DNA of 64,000 nucleotides from Ideonella alba (GTDB taxonomy: Bacteria > Pseudomonadota > Gammaproteobacteria > Burkholderiales > Burkholderiaceae_C): the NCBI RefSeq assembly GCF_018069875.1, contig NZ_JAGQDF010000004.1, positions 248,001 to 312,000 on the forward strand, read 5' to 3'. The notes below the pieces were generated by a model. That model saw only the letters and a list, made by a program, of their open reading frames with translations, was not told the origin of the DNA and did not search any database. Positions 1-7,496 of this stretch are shown piece after piece. Position 1 is the first letter of the stretch. Each line of letters opens with the position of its first letter. Both the position numbers and the translations under genes were made by a program.

Positions 1-107
1 CGCTTTCGCCTGCCCGCCGGCCTGGACACCCCGGCGCTGCCGGAGCAGCCCTGCGCGCCGCCGCGCCTGCACCCGGGACCGCCGGCGGTGATGAGCGCGC
101 TGGGCGC
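1..107. other. Window edge, no assignable gene
   Basis: About 107 bases lie beyond the bchJ stop codon. One plus-strand frame beginning at base 1 stays open to a TAG at 226-228 and has GC-rich third positions. It could be the tail of a convergent gene overlapping bchJ, but the translated fragment is proline-rich and matches nothing I recognise. The minus frames here are arginine-rich or stop early. I do not assign a gene. Confidence 0.2.
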
Positions 108-704
108 TCACCAGTCCAGCTCGAACTCGCAGGCCGGCGCACCCATCGCCGCGCAGGCCACCTCCTGCACCCTGGAGGCGGGCGACACCAGCGCCTGGAA
201 CAGGCGCTCGAAGGTGGCGGCGAAGTAGTCGCACAGGGGCTCGTCGGCCTGCACGCCGCGGCTGGTGGCGCTGCCCTGCAGCCGCAGCTGCACCCGACCG
301 GGCCGCAGCAGCTGCGCGCTGAACTGGCCGCTGCCGCAGAAGGTCCAGGCGTGGCGGCGGATGGCCACCAGCAGCACGCGCGCCGACCAGGTGGCCGGCA
401 GGTGCGGCAGCAGCCAGCGCATGGGCCGCGGAATGCGGTGCGCCAGCAGATAGTCCCCCGTGGCCAGCCCGGCCGCGCGGCCAATGCCCCGGGCCTCGGC
501 CACCGAGCCGTGCTCGCGCAGCACGCGGTGCAGCGCCTGCACCTGGGCCTCGTCGACCATGGTCTGCGGCGGCGTGTCGGCGTAGGCGGCCAGGCCGGCC
601 TGCGCCAGCACGGCGCGGCAGGCCGCCTCACCGGGGCCGGCGCGCAGCACCGCCATCACCTGCAGGATCGCGTTGGGGCCGATGCGGCCGGCCGCCGCGC
701 TCAC
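108..704 (-). CDS. bchJ: BchJ, V4R-domain bacteriochlorophyll biosynthesis protein
   Basis: This 198-aa protein ends in a V4R (4-vinyl reductase-like) domain and lies directly behind bchE. That is where bchJ sits in many purple-bacterial photosynthesis clusters. BchJ was first called the 8-vinyl (formerly 4-vinyl) reductase; later work suggests it helps deliver porphyrin substrate in bacteriochlorophyll synthesis, so the catalytic role is doubtful. The GTG start at 702-704 overlaps the bchE stop by four bases (GTGA), which indicates translational coupling. The same frame is open much further upstream, but that extension only shadows bchE. The C-terminal half contains a cysteine and the ending FELDW. 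Identity is supported by length, position and V4R character; no catalytic residue was checked. Confidence 0.82.
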   Translation of the reverse strand: MSAAAGRIGPNAILQVMAVLRAGPGEAACRAVLAQAGLAAYADTPPQTMVDEAQVQALHRVLREHGSVAEARGIGRAAGLATGDYLLAHRIPRPMRWLLPHLPATWSARVLLVAIRRHAWTFCGSGQFSAQLLRPGRVQLRLQGSATSRGVQADEPLCDYFAATFERLFQALVSPASRVQEVACAAMGAPACEFELDW

Positions 705-2335
705 GGCGTGGCCGCGGGTCCGTCGGCCACCTCGCTCATGCGCGACAAGGCCTCGGCGGCGATCGCCTCGCCCTCGCGCCGGCGCATCGCGATCTTCGGG
801 CCGTGCATCGTCACCCAGCCTTCGTCGGCCGCGGCGATGGCGGCGGCATCGGGCCGCGCATGGACCCGCTCGCCGGCAAAGCCGAAGTCGACCTTGCCCT
901 TGCTCTGCGGGCCCCAGTAGCCCACCCGGCCCAGGTCGTAGAAGCTGCGCTGGAAGCCGCTCTTGGCAAAGGCCTTGAGACAGCCCATCAGGTAGCGCCG
1001 CCGCGTGCGGTCCTTGGTCCAGGGGTACTGGAAGAAGGCCTTGTTCATGAAGAAGCGGCGGTAGTTGTGCATCACCCGGTCGAGCAGCTCGGCGCGGTCC
1101 ATCGCGTCGGGCTTCATGATCGGCGTGACGAAGTTGTACTTCTCGAAATCGAACACCTCCACCTTGTCGCCCAGCTCCTGGAACAGGTCCGAGAAGGGCC
1201 AGGGCGTGTACATCGCCCAGTTGGCCATGTCGGGGTTCCAGTCGCGCGCCATCTGGTAGGTCTCCTCCAGGGTCTCGGCGGTCTCGTTCTCCAGGCCCAC
1301 GATGAACTGCGCCTCGGTGACGATGCCGGCCTCGCGCAGCAGCGCGATCGCCTTCTTGTTCTGCGCGACCGTGGTCTCCTTGTGGAAGCGGTCCAGCTTG
1401 AGCTGCGCCGCCGCCTCGGTGCCCAGGCTCACATGCACCAGACCGGCACGGCGGAACAGCGGCAGCAGGGCCTCGTCGCGCAGGATGTCGGTGACGCGGG
1501 TGTTGATGCCCCACAGCACGCCCAGGTCGCGGCGGATCAGCTCCTCGCAAAAGGCGATGAACTTCTTGCGGTGGATCGTCGGCTCCTCGTCGGCCAGGAT
1601 GAAGAAGCCCACCTGGTGCTCGCGCACCAGGGTCTCGATCTCGTCGACCACCTTGATCGGGTCGCGCACCCGGTAGTCGCGCCAGAACTTCCACTGGCTG
1701 CAGAAGCTGCAGGTGAAGGGACAGCCGCGGGCGAAGTTGGGAATCGCCACCCGCACGCCCATCGGGATGTAGATGTATTGGTCCCACTCCAGCACGCCCC
1801 AGTCGGGCGCCACCCGGTCCAGGTCCTGGATCGGCGGCTCGGCCGGCGTGGCCACCACCTGCCCGTCCTGCCGGTAGGCGATGCCGTGCACCACGCCCGG
1901 GCCTTCGGTGCGCCAGCGGCCGTCGTCGACCGCGCGCACCAGGTTCAGGAAGACCTGCTCACCCTCGCCGCGCACGATGGCGTCGATCCACGGCGCCTCC
2001 TGCAGCACCTGCGGGTACATGAAGGTGCCGTGGATGCCGCCCAGCACCGTCACCGCCTGCGGCAGCGCCTCCTTGGCCATCTTCAGCAGCGCCTCGGCCT
2101 TGTAGATGGCCGGCGTGATCGCGGTGCAGCCGATGATGTCGGGCTGCAGCGCCAGCAGCCGCTCGCGCACCTGCTCGTCGCTGAGGTGGTGCGTCATCGC
2201 GTCGATGAAGCACAGGTCGGTGTAGCCGGCGTGCTTGAGGTAGCCGGCCAGGTAGGCCACCCAGGCCGGCGGCCAGTTGCCGGCGATCTCGGCGCCACCG
2301 GAGTGGTAGTTGGGGTGGATCAGGACGATGCGCAT
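701..2335 (-). CDS. bchE: BchE, oxygen-independent Mg-protoporphyrin IX monomethyl ester cyclase
   Basis: A radical-SAM/cobalamin enzyme of 544 aa that builds the isocyclic (E) ring of bacteriochlorophyll under low oxygen, using water rather than O2 as oxygen source. The N-terminal ~130 residues match the B12-binding domain (start [11 protein letters not shown], then an IIGCTAIT segment). Near residue 195 the motif CPFTCSFC (CxxxCxxC) binds the radical-SAM iron-sulfur cluster. The ATG at 2333-2335 is chosen because GGAGGT lies just upstream; a GTG 12 bases earlier gives a poorer start. It is followed by bchJ with a 4-base overlap. Two PpsR-type palindromes at 2427-2470 lie in its promoter region, consistent with aerobic repression. 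The window also encodes AcsF, the O2-dependent cyclase for the same step, so the organism can make the ring with or without oxygen. Confidence 0.96.
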   Translation of the reverse strand: MRIVLIHPNYHSGGAEIAGNWPPAWVAYLAGYLKHAGYTDLCFIDAMTHHLSDEQVRERLLALQPDIIGCTAITPAIYKAEALLKMAKEALPQAVTVLGGIHGTFMYPQVLQEAPWIDAIVRGEGEQVFLNLVRAVDDGRWRTEGPGVVHGIAYRQDGQVVATPAEPPIQDLDRVAPDWGVLEWDQYIYIPMGVRVAIPNFARGCPFTCSFCSQWKFWRDYRVRDPIKVVDEIETLVREHQVGFFILADEEPTIHRKKFIAFCEELIRRDLGVLWGINTRVTDILRDEALLPLFRRAGLVHVSLGTEAAAQLKLDRFHKETTVAQNKKAIALLREAGIVTEAQFIVGLENETAETLEETYQMARDWNPDMANWAMYTPWPFSDLFQELGDKVEVFDFEKYNFVTPIMKPDAMDRAELLDRVMHNYRRFFMNKAFFQYPWTKDRTRRRYLMGCLKAFAKSGFQRSFYDLGRVGYWGPQSKGKVDFGFAGERVHARPDAAAIAAADEGWVTMHGPKIAMRRREGEAIAAEALSRMSEVADGPAATP

Positions 2336-2426
2336 ACAGACCTCCACCGCGGGACACGCGGATGGAGATCAGCCTAGCGAGGCGGGAGGCGCCAGGGTTG
2401 AGGTGGGGCAAGCTTGGGGCGCAAAG

Positions 2427-2470
2427 TGTCCAGACACTGGTACATACACCCATGTCTCGCCACCTTGACA
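2427..2470. promoter_or_regulatory. Tandem PpsR/CrtJ operators upstream of bchE
   Basis: Two perfect TGT-N12-ACA palindromes are present: TGTCCAGACACTGGTACA at 2427-2444 and TGTCTCGCCACCTTGACA at 2453-2470. The second also fits the stricter TGTC-N10-GACA form. They are separated by 8 bp, the spacing known for cooperative CrtJ binding at the Rhodobacter bchC promoter. They lie 92-135 bases upstream of the bchE start, and a ppsR gene is encoded at 35861-37327. Binding itself is inference. Confidence 0.75.
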
Positions 2471-2527
2471 ACGGTGGAAGACCGGCGCCGGGCCCGCCGG
2501 TGGCCGCTCAGGCGAGCGCCGCCGGCC

Positions 2528-4057
2528 TCAGGCGACCGGCGCCGGGTCGCGGAACGGTGCACACAGCTGCTGTACATAGGCCTGGTGCGCCGGCAGGCCA
2601 GCCACGATGCGCTGCACCCGCACGCGGATGTCCTCCAGGAAGCGCTGGAGCTCGTCGGGCCCCATCAGGTCGGCCACCGGGTGGTAGCGGCCAGGCATCA
2701 GGCCCTGGCCCATCATCACCTGGATCCAGGAGTTCTCGGCGAACAGCTCGTCGCTGGGCCGGAACACGCGCGCCGTCTCGCGGAACAGCTCGATCCGGTG
2801 GCGCAGCGTGGGCGGCAGCGTCATCTCGCGGACATGCCGCCACAGCGCCGAATCGGTGCGCTGATTGACGTGGTAGTGCAGCACGATGAAGTCGCGGATG
2901 TGCTCCAGGTCGCGCCGCGACTGCAGGTTGAACTCGTCCACATCCGCCTGCTGGATGCCGCCCGACGGGAACAGCTGCATCAGGCGGATCGCGTGGCGCT
3001 GGATCAGGTGGATGCTGGTGGACTCCAGCGGCTCGACGAAGCCGCCTGCCAGGCCCACGGCGACGCAGTTGCGCTCCCAGACCTTGTCGCGCTGACCCGG
3101 CAGGAAGCGCAGGATGCGCGGCTGGATCAGCACATCGCCCTCGACGTGGCGCTTGAGCACCTCCGGAGCATCGGCATCGCTCAGCTCTTTGCTGCTGTAG
3201 ACCAGACCGTTGCCGACGCGGTGCTGCAGCGGGATGCGCCACTGCCAGCCGAAGGGGTGGGCGATCGAGCGGGTGTAGGGCCAGGCCTCGCGCACCGAAC
3301 TGGTCTGGACCGCCACGGCGCGGTCGCAGGGCAGCCAGTAGGACCAGTCCTCGTAGCCCACGCCCAGCGTCTCGCCCAGCAGCAGCGAGCGAAAGCCGGT
3401 GCAGTCGATGAAGAGGTCACCCTCGATGCGGCTGCCGTCCATCATCTGCAGCGCCGCGATGTCGCCGGCGCGTGCGGTGGCGGTGTCGGTCTCGTGCTGC
3501 AGCACGCGGGCGATCCTGCCTTCGATGCGCTGCACGCCGTAGCCCTCGCTGAGGCCGCGCAGGAAGCGCGCATAGCGGCCCGCATCCAGGTGGTAGGCGT
3601 AGTTCAGCGCGTTGTTGGGCACATGGGCGAAGCGGTTGGCATGGGCCGCCATCGTCTCGGGGTTGTAGTCGGTGTAGGGCCGCGCCAGACCCTGCGCCCG
3701 GCCCTTCAGCCAGAAGTGCTGGAAGCCGGCGCTCCAGTGGTCGTTGCCGGTGCTGCCGAAGGAGTGGAAGTAGTGCTCGCCGATGGCCTTCCAGCCCTCG
3801 AACTGGATGCCCAGCTTGAAGGTGGCGTTGGTGGCGGCCATGAACTCGGCCTCGTTCAGGCCGAGCAGGTTGTGGAAGGTGTGCAGCGCCGGGATCGTGG
3901 CCTCGCCCACGCCGACGGTGCCGATCTCCTCGGACTCGACCAGCCGGATCTCCAGCCGCTTGCCCAGCAGCTTGCTCATCAGCGCGGCCGTCATCCAGCC
4001 GGCGGTGCCGCCGCCAGCGATCACGACGCGGTGGAAGGCGTTCGGGGAGGTGTTCAT
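2528..4057 (-). CDS. Flavin-dependent tryptophan halogenase family protein (copy 1)
   Basis: A 509-aa FADH2-dependent halogenase-family protein. Visible motifs: an FAD-binding GGGTAGW at residues 15-21, a lysine in ATFKLGIQ (about K81) at the position of the catalytic lysine of PrnA-type enzymes, the signature WQWRIP at 271-276, and EPLES near 342-346 that carries the conserved glutamate. By sequence this copy has the full catalytic set. The substrate is unknown. Genes of this type often sit beside TonB-dependent receptors with SapC and cupin-like genes in sugar-utilisation loci, as here, so halogenation of tryptophan is not implied. The ATG start overlaps the stop of the cupin gene upstream by four bases. 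It is the last gene of the minus operon; a weak hairpin (2481-2501) lies behind it. Confidence 0.85.
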   Translation of the reverse strand: MNTSPNAFHRVVIAGGGTAGWMTAALMSKLLGKRLEIRLVESEEIGTVGVGEATIPALHTFHNLLGLNEAEFMAATNATFKLGIQFEGWKAIGEHYFHSFGSTGNDHWSAGFQHFWLKGRAQGLARPYTDYNPETMAAHANRFAHVPNNALNYAYHLDAGRYARFLRGLSEGYGVQRIEGRIARVLQHETDTATARAGDIAALQMMDGSRIEGDLFIDCTGFRSLLLGETLGVGYEDWSYWLPCDRAVAVQTSSVREAWPYTRSIAHPFGWQWRIPLQHRVGNGLVYSSKELSDADAPEVLKRHVEGDVLIQPRILRFLPGQRDKVWERNCVAVGLAGGFVEPLESTSIHLIQRHAIRLMQLFPSGGIQQADVDEFNLQSRRDLEHIRDFIVLHYHVNQRTDSALWRHVREMTLPPTLRHRIELFRETARVFRPSDELFAENSWIQVMMGQGLMPGRYHPVADLMGPDELQRFLEDIRVRVQRIVAGLPAHQAYVQQLCAPFRDPAPVA

Positions 4058-5061
4058 CGCTTGAGTTGGTTCAGGAGTTGGGTGCGCACCTGGCGCGCGA
4101 CGGCCTCGTCGATCGGGCCCAGCAGGCCGCGGGCCGCGGCAGGGATGTGGGCCCAGGTGCTGTCGTCGGCGCCCCAGATGAAGTGCTGGAAGTGGTGCTG
4201 CCAGGTGCGCCGGTCGCGCTCGGGCAGGTCGCGCAGCGTCAGCAGCGCCAGGCGCAGCGCCGTCAGGGGCGAGTCGATGTACTCGGGGGTTTCGCGCCAC
4301 CAGGCGTTGATCAGCAGATTGACCGGCGCCAGGCCCTCGACGTGGTGGAACCACATGCTGGGGATGAAGAGGGCATCGCCCGGGTCCATCTCGACCACCT
4401 CGGCGGCCTCCCAGGCCTGGGCGAAGCGCGGAAAGCGCTCCAGGTCGGGGCGGGCGAAGTCGACCAGGCTGATGGGCTGGCCGGCCGGGGTGGGATCGAG
4501 CGGCCCCAGGTACAGGTTGTGCAGTTGCTCGGGCGGGAACAGCGTGAAGCGGCGCCGGCCGGCGGCCACGACCGCCAGGTTGTCCGGCAGGTCGTAATGG
4601 GCGGCGATGCGGGTGCGGTTGCCCAGCCAGAGGCTGACCAGCGCGTCACGCGCGCCCAGCGCCATCACGTTGGCGTCCAGGAAGCCCGGCAGCACCGCCT
4701 CCACCGTCGTCGAGCCCACATACAGCGCGGGGGGTTCCGGCGTGGCGGTCAGGTGCAGCAGGCCGGTCAGCACCTGGTCCAGCGTGGTCGCGTGGCGGCT
4801 GAAGTTGAAGCCCTGCAGGGTGTCGTCGGCATAGAAGACGCGGCCCCGGGCCTCGGGCGCCAGCTGGAACAGGCCGATGTGCACGCCGTTGTAGAGCCGC
4901 ATCAGGTAGTGCGCCAGCGCCACGTCGGACTGGCGCGCCGCCTGCACCACCGGCCAGTGGGCGAAGGCGCCGCGCACGACATAGGGCCGCGCCGCGGTCA
5001 GCAGTGCATCGGGCAGCGCGCGGGGGTCGATGGGACCCTGCCAGAGCGGGACCTCGCGCAT
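4054..5061 (-). CDS. Cupin-like (JmjC/cupin_8-type) protein
   Basis: A 335-aa protein resembling the cupin_8/JmjC fold of 2-oxoglutarate Fe(II) oxygenases. HYDLPDN near residue 183 and MWFHHVEG near 261 supply the expected HxD...H metal triad, preceded by a typical DPGDALFIPS strand. No signal peptide is visible, so it is probably cytoplasmic. The target is unknown; members found next to halogenase/SapC/TonB-receptor genes have no settled function. It overlaps the halogenase gene downstream by four bases and starts six bases after the SapC stop, so the four genes are probably cotranscribed and coupled. Confidence 0.8.
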   Translation of the reverse strand: MREVPLWQGPIDPRALPDALLTAARPYVVRGAFAHWPVVQAARQSDVALAHYLMRLYNGVHIGLFQLAPEARGRVFYADDTLQGFNFSRHATTLDQVLTGLLHLTATPEPPALYVGSTTVEAVLPGFLDANVMALGARDALVSLWLGNRTRIAAHYDLPDNLAVVAAGRRRFTLFPPEQLHNLYLGPLDPTPAGQPISLVDFARPDLERFPRFAQAWEAAEVVEMDPGDALFIPSMWFHHVEGLAPVNLLINAWWRETPEYIDSPLTALRLALLTLRDLPERDRRTWQHHFQHFIWGADDSTWAHIPAAARGLLGPIDEAVARQVRTQLLNQLKR

Positions 5062-5067
5062 GGCCTG

Positions 5068-5787
5068 TCAGCGGCGCACCGCACGCACTGCACGCTCGGC
5101 CAGCACGGGCAGCTGCGCCAGCGAGGCGATCTGCATGTAGCAGGGCAGCAGGTAGCCGGCCTGCGACAGCGCCTCCAGCGCGGCACCGGGCAGCGTCGTC
5201 AGCCGCTCTTCGTTGATGGTGAACAGGCCGGTCAAGCGGCTGTGTTCGCCGCCGGGTGTCTCCAGGTCAAGCACCAGCGGTTCGAGCAGCTGATGCTGGG
5301 TCAGCGCCTCGATGAAGTATGGCAGCTGCTGGGCGTGCGCGTGCAGGCTTTCCATCAGCTTGACCATGTGGTCGAGGTAGTCGCTGAAGCCGCCATGGGG
5401 CATGAACAGCGCGGTCCCCACCTCGCCCTCGTCGGCCCGCACGATGCGCGGGCTGTCCAGGTCGATGTGCAGTTGCAGCGTGTCGTCCGGGGCACGGCCG
5501 ATCAGGAAGGGGTCGCGCTGCACCGCCATCGGCACGGCCGTGGCGTCCCAGCCGCGCTCCGTCAGGAAGAGGTTCTGCCCGTCCTCCAGACCGAACAGCG
5601 CGATCGGCTGGAAGCCGCCGTCCCCGTCGATGAGCTGGAAGACGATGGGGAAATGCGCCTGCAGGCGGCGGAACTCGGCCGGCAGCGCCAGCGCCGAGTT
5701 GCGGGCATCGCCCATCGCCGCCGCGTGCGAGGTGTGCACGCGCAGGTGGCGGTGGGTGATGTTGTCGAGCAGCGCGGGGCGGGTCAT
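5068..5787 (-). CDS. SapC family protein
   Basis: A 239-aa protein with the SapC family pattern: an N-terminal stretch with ALPAEFRRLQAHFPIVF, then GLEDGQNLFL, a central RDPFLIG, and a GLFTINEERL segment near the C-terminus. SapC was named for an S-layer locus in Campylobacter, but the family is widespread beside TonB-dependent receptors and halogenase-like genes, where its role is unknown. The ATG at 5785-5787 overlaps the upstream halogenase stop by four bases. The longer open frame upstream merely runs antiparallel to that gene and is ignored. No membrane segment or signal peptide is visible. Confidence 0.8.
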   Translation of the reverse strand: MTRPALLDNITHRHLRVHTSHAAAMGDARNSALALPAEFRRLQAHFPIVFQLIDGDGGFQPIALFGLEDGQNLFLTERGWDATAVPMAVQRDPFLIGRAPDDTLQLHIDLDSPRIVRADEGEVGTALFMPHGGFSDYLDHMVKLMESLHAHAQQLPYFIEALTQHQLLEPLVLDLETPGGEHSRLTGLFTINEERLTTLPGAALEALSQAGYLLPCYMQIASLAQLPVLAERAVRAVRR

Positions 5788-7319
5788 GCGGCGGTCTTCA
5801 CAAGGTGGTCGATCAGGCTGCGATGGCCGGGCAGGCCGGACACGAAGCGGCGCGTCTGGCGCGCGGCCTCGTCGAAGCAGGCCAGGGCGCTCTGCAGTTT
5901 GGCAGCCGAGGGGGGCTGCGGGACAGGGCGAAAACCCATGCCGTACAGCACGTACTGGTAGCTGGCCGCCGGGAAGACCTCGTCGATGCGGCCGAAGTCG
6001 TGCCGCGCCGGCGCGCGCAGGCGCCACATCGGCAGCAGCTCGCGCAGCCGCCCGGGCCAGGTGGCGGCGTCGCGGTGGGCGCGCCAGTAGGCGGTGTCAT
6101 CGCGCTGGCTGAGGGCGTAATGCAGCTTCAGGAAGTCGATCACCCGCGCCCAGCGGTAGCCGAAGTCGTCGTTGAACCGGGCGGCCACCGCGTCCATGCT
6201 GGCGCGCGACATCGGCAGTTCGTCGCACAGGCGCTGGGCCGACAGCTCGACCAGGGCCAGCGCCGAGGCCTCCAGCGGCTCGATGAAGCCGCTGGCCAGG
6301 CCAATGGCCACGCAGTTGCGCACCCAGAACCGCTGGCGGTAGCCCGGGTCGTAGCGGATGACGCGCGGCGCCGGGCGCTCGCGCGGGGCGCCAGTGGCGT
6401 CCAGGTAGGCCTGCAGCGCCGCCTGGGCCTCGTCCTCGCTGGCGTGGGCGCGCGCGAACACGCAGCCCACACCGCGCCGCGACGGCAGGCCGATGTCCCA
6501 GATCCAGCCCTTGGCCCAGGCGGTGGCGATGGTGCAGGTGGCCAGCGGCTGGTCGGCGCTGGCGTACGGCACCTGCACCGGCATCGCGGCGTCGTTGAAC
6601 AGCACCTCGCGCTCGCTCTTCAACGGCACACCGAAGTGCTGCCCGATCAGGCGCGAGGCGAGGCCGGAGCAGTCGATGAACAGGTCCGCCGCCAGCTCGC
6701 CGTGGCCGCGCGTGCGCAGCGCGGCGATGTCGCCGTTGTCGGCCGACAGCACCGCGTCGACGTGGTCCACGACATGCCGCACGCCCAGCCGCTGCACGGC
6801 GTGCTCGCGCAGCAGCTGGCCGAACAGGCCGGCATCGAAGTGGTAGGCGTAGTTGGCCACCGCGCCGAACTCGGGCGTCTGCAGCTGCTTGGGGGCGCGA
6901 CCGGTCTCGCACAGCTGGACCGAGGGGCTGACCAGGTCGGCGAAGGGGCGCGCCGGATCGGTGGCCAGCCAGGCCTGCACCAGGTCGGCATCGCCGTGGC
7001 CGACCGGCAGCATGAACGGGTGGTAGTAGCGGTCGCCGTCGGTGCCTGCGCCGCCGCGCTGCCAGCCGTCGAAGCGCGAGCCCTGCTTGAGAGAGACCTG
7101 GCAGCGCCGGATGAAGTCCGACTCCGACAGGCCGATGCGCCGCAGGGTGTCGCGCATCGACGGCCAGGTGCCTTCGCCGACGCCGATGACGGGCACGTCG
7201 TCGGACTCGACCAGCGTGATCTGCAGGTCGGGGTGCTCGGCGGCCAGCAGGCCGGCCACCAGCCAGCCGGCGGAGCCGCCACCCAGCACCAGCACCGTGC
7301 GCAATCGGTCGTTCAGCAT
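5784..7319 (-). CDS. Tryptophan halogenase family protein (copy 2, divergent)
   Basis: A 511-aa second member of the flavin-dependent halogenase family. FAD motif GGGSAGW lies at residues 13-19 and an SLKQG lysine near residue 78 occupies the catalytic-lysine region. The family signature WxWxIP is altered to WIWDIG, lacking the proline, while EPLEAS is kept. The ATG at 7317-7319 has GAGGA five bases upstream. It is the first gene of the halogenase2-sapC-cupin-halogenase1 set, behind the TonB receptor gene and separated from it by a hairpin. The motif change suggests a different substrate or loss of halogenation; this is inference. Confidence 0.83.
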   Translation of the reverse strand: MLNDRLRTVLVLGGGSAGWLVAGLLAAEHPDLQITLVESDDVPVIGVGEGTWPSMRDTLRRIGLSESDFIRRCQVSLKQGSRFDGWQRGGAGTDGDRYYHPFMLPVGHGDADLVQAWLATDPARPFADLVSPSVQLCETGRAPKQLQTPEFGAVANYAYHFDAGLFGQLLREHAVQRLGVRHVVDHVDAVLSADNGDIAALRTRGHGELAADLFIDCSGLASRLIGQHFGVPLKSEREVLFNDAAMPVQVPYASADQPLATCTIATAWAKGWIWDIGLPSRRGVGCVFARAHASEDEAQAALQAYLDATGAPRERPAPRVIRYDPGYRQRFWVRNCVAIGLASGFIEPLEASALALVELSAQRLCDELPMSRASMDAVAARFNDDFGYRWARVIDFLKLHYALSQRDDTAYWRAHRDAATWPGRLRELLPMWRLRAPARHDFGRIDEVFPAASYQYVLYGMGFRPVPQPPSAAKLQSALACFDEAARQTRRFVSGLPGHRSLIDHLVKTAA

Positions 7320-7429
7320 CTCGTCCTCGCCCACTCGCCCTGGCCGGACGTGGCCGGCGCCCAGCATCCGCGGATTGTTCCCGAGCGCCGCAGTGGTTTC
7401 CCGGCTGCGCCCCCTGGCCCTGAGACAAA

Positions 7430-7453
7430 CAGGGTCGGACGAGTCCGACCCTG
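7430..7453 (-). terminator. Hairpin terminator behind the TonB receptor gene
   Basis: A perfect 10-bp inverted repeat (CAGGGTCGGA / TCCGACCCTG) with a 4-base loop. On the minus strand it is followed by TTTGTCT. It lies 44 bases after the receptor stop and about 110 bases before the halogenase-2 start. It may end the receptor transcript or only dampen read-through into the following operon. Confidence 0.65.
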
Positions 7454-7496
7454 CTTCAGGCCACCGGGCCGGCCCGGGCGCCGGCGATCAGGGCGC

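Noticed and set aside
1..228. Plus-strand open frame at the left edge
   Set aside because: GC-rich third positions but overlaps the well-supported bchJ end by 120 bases and has no recognisable content.
2414..4597. 727-aa plus-strand open frame
   Set aside because: Antisense of halogenase 1 and the cupin gene; no recognisable domain.
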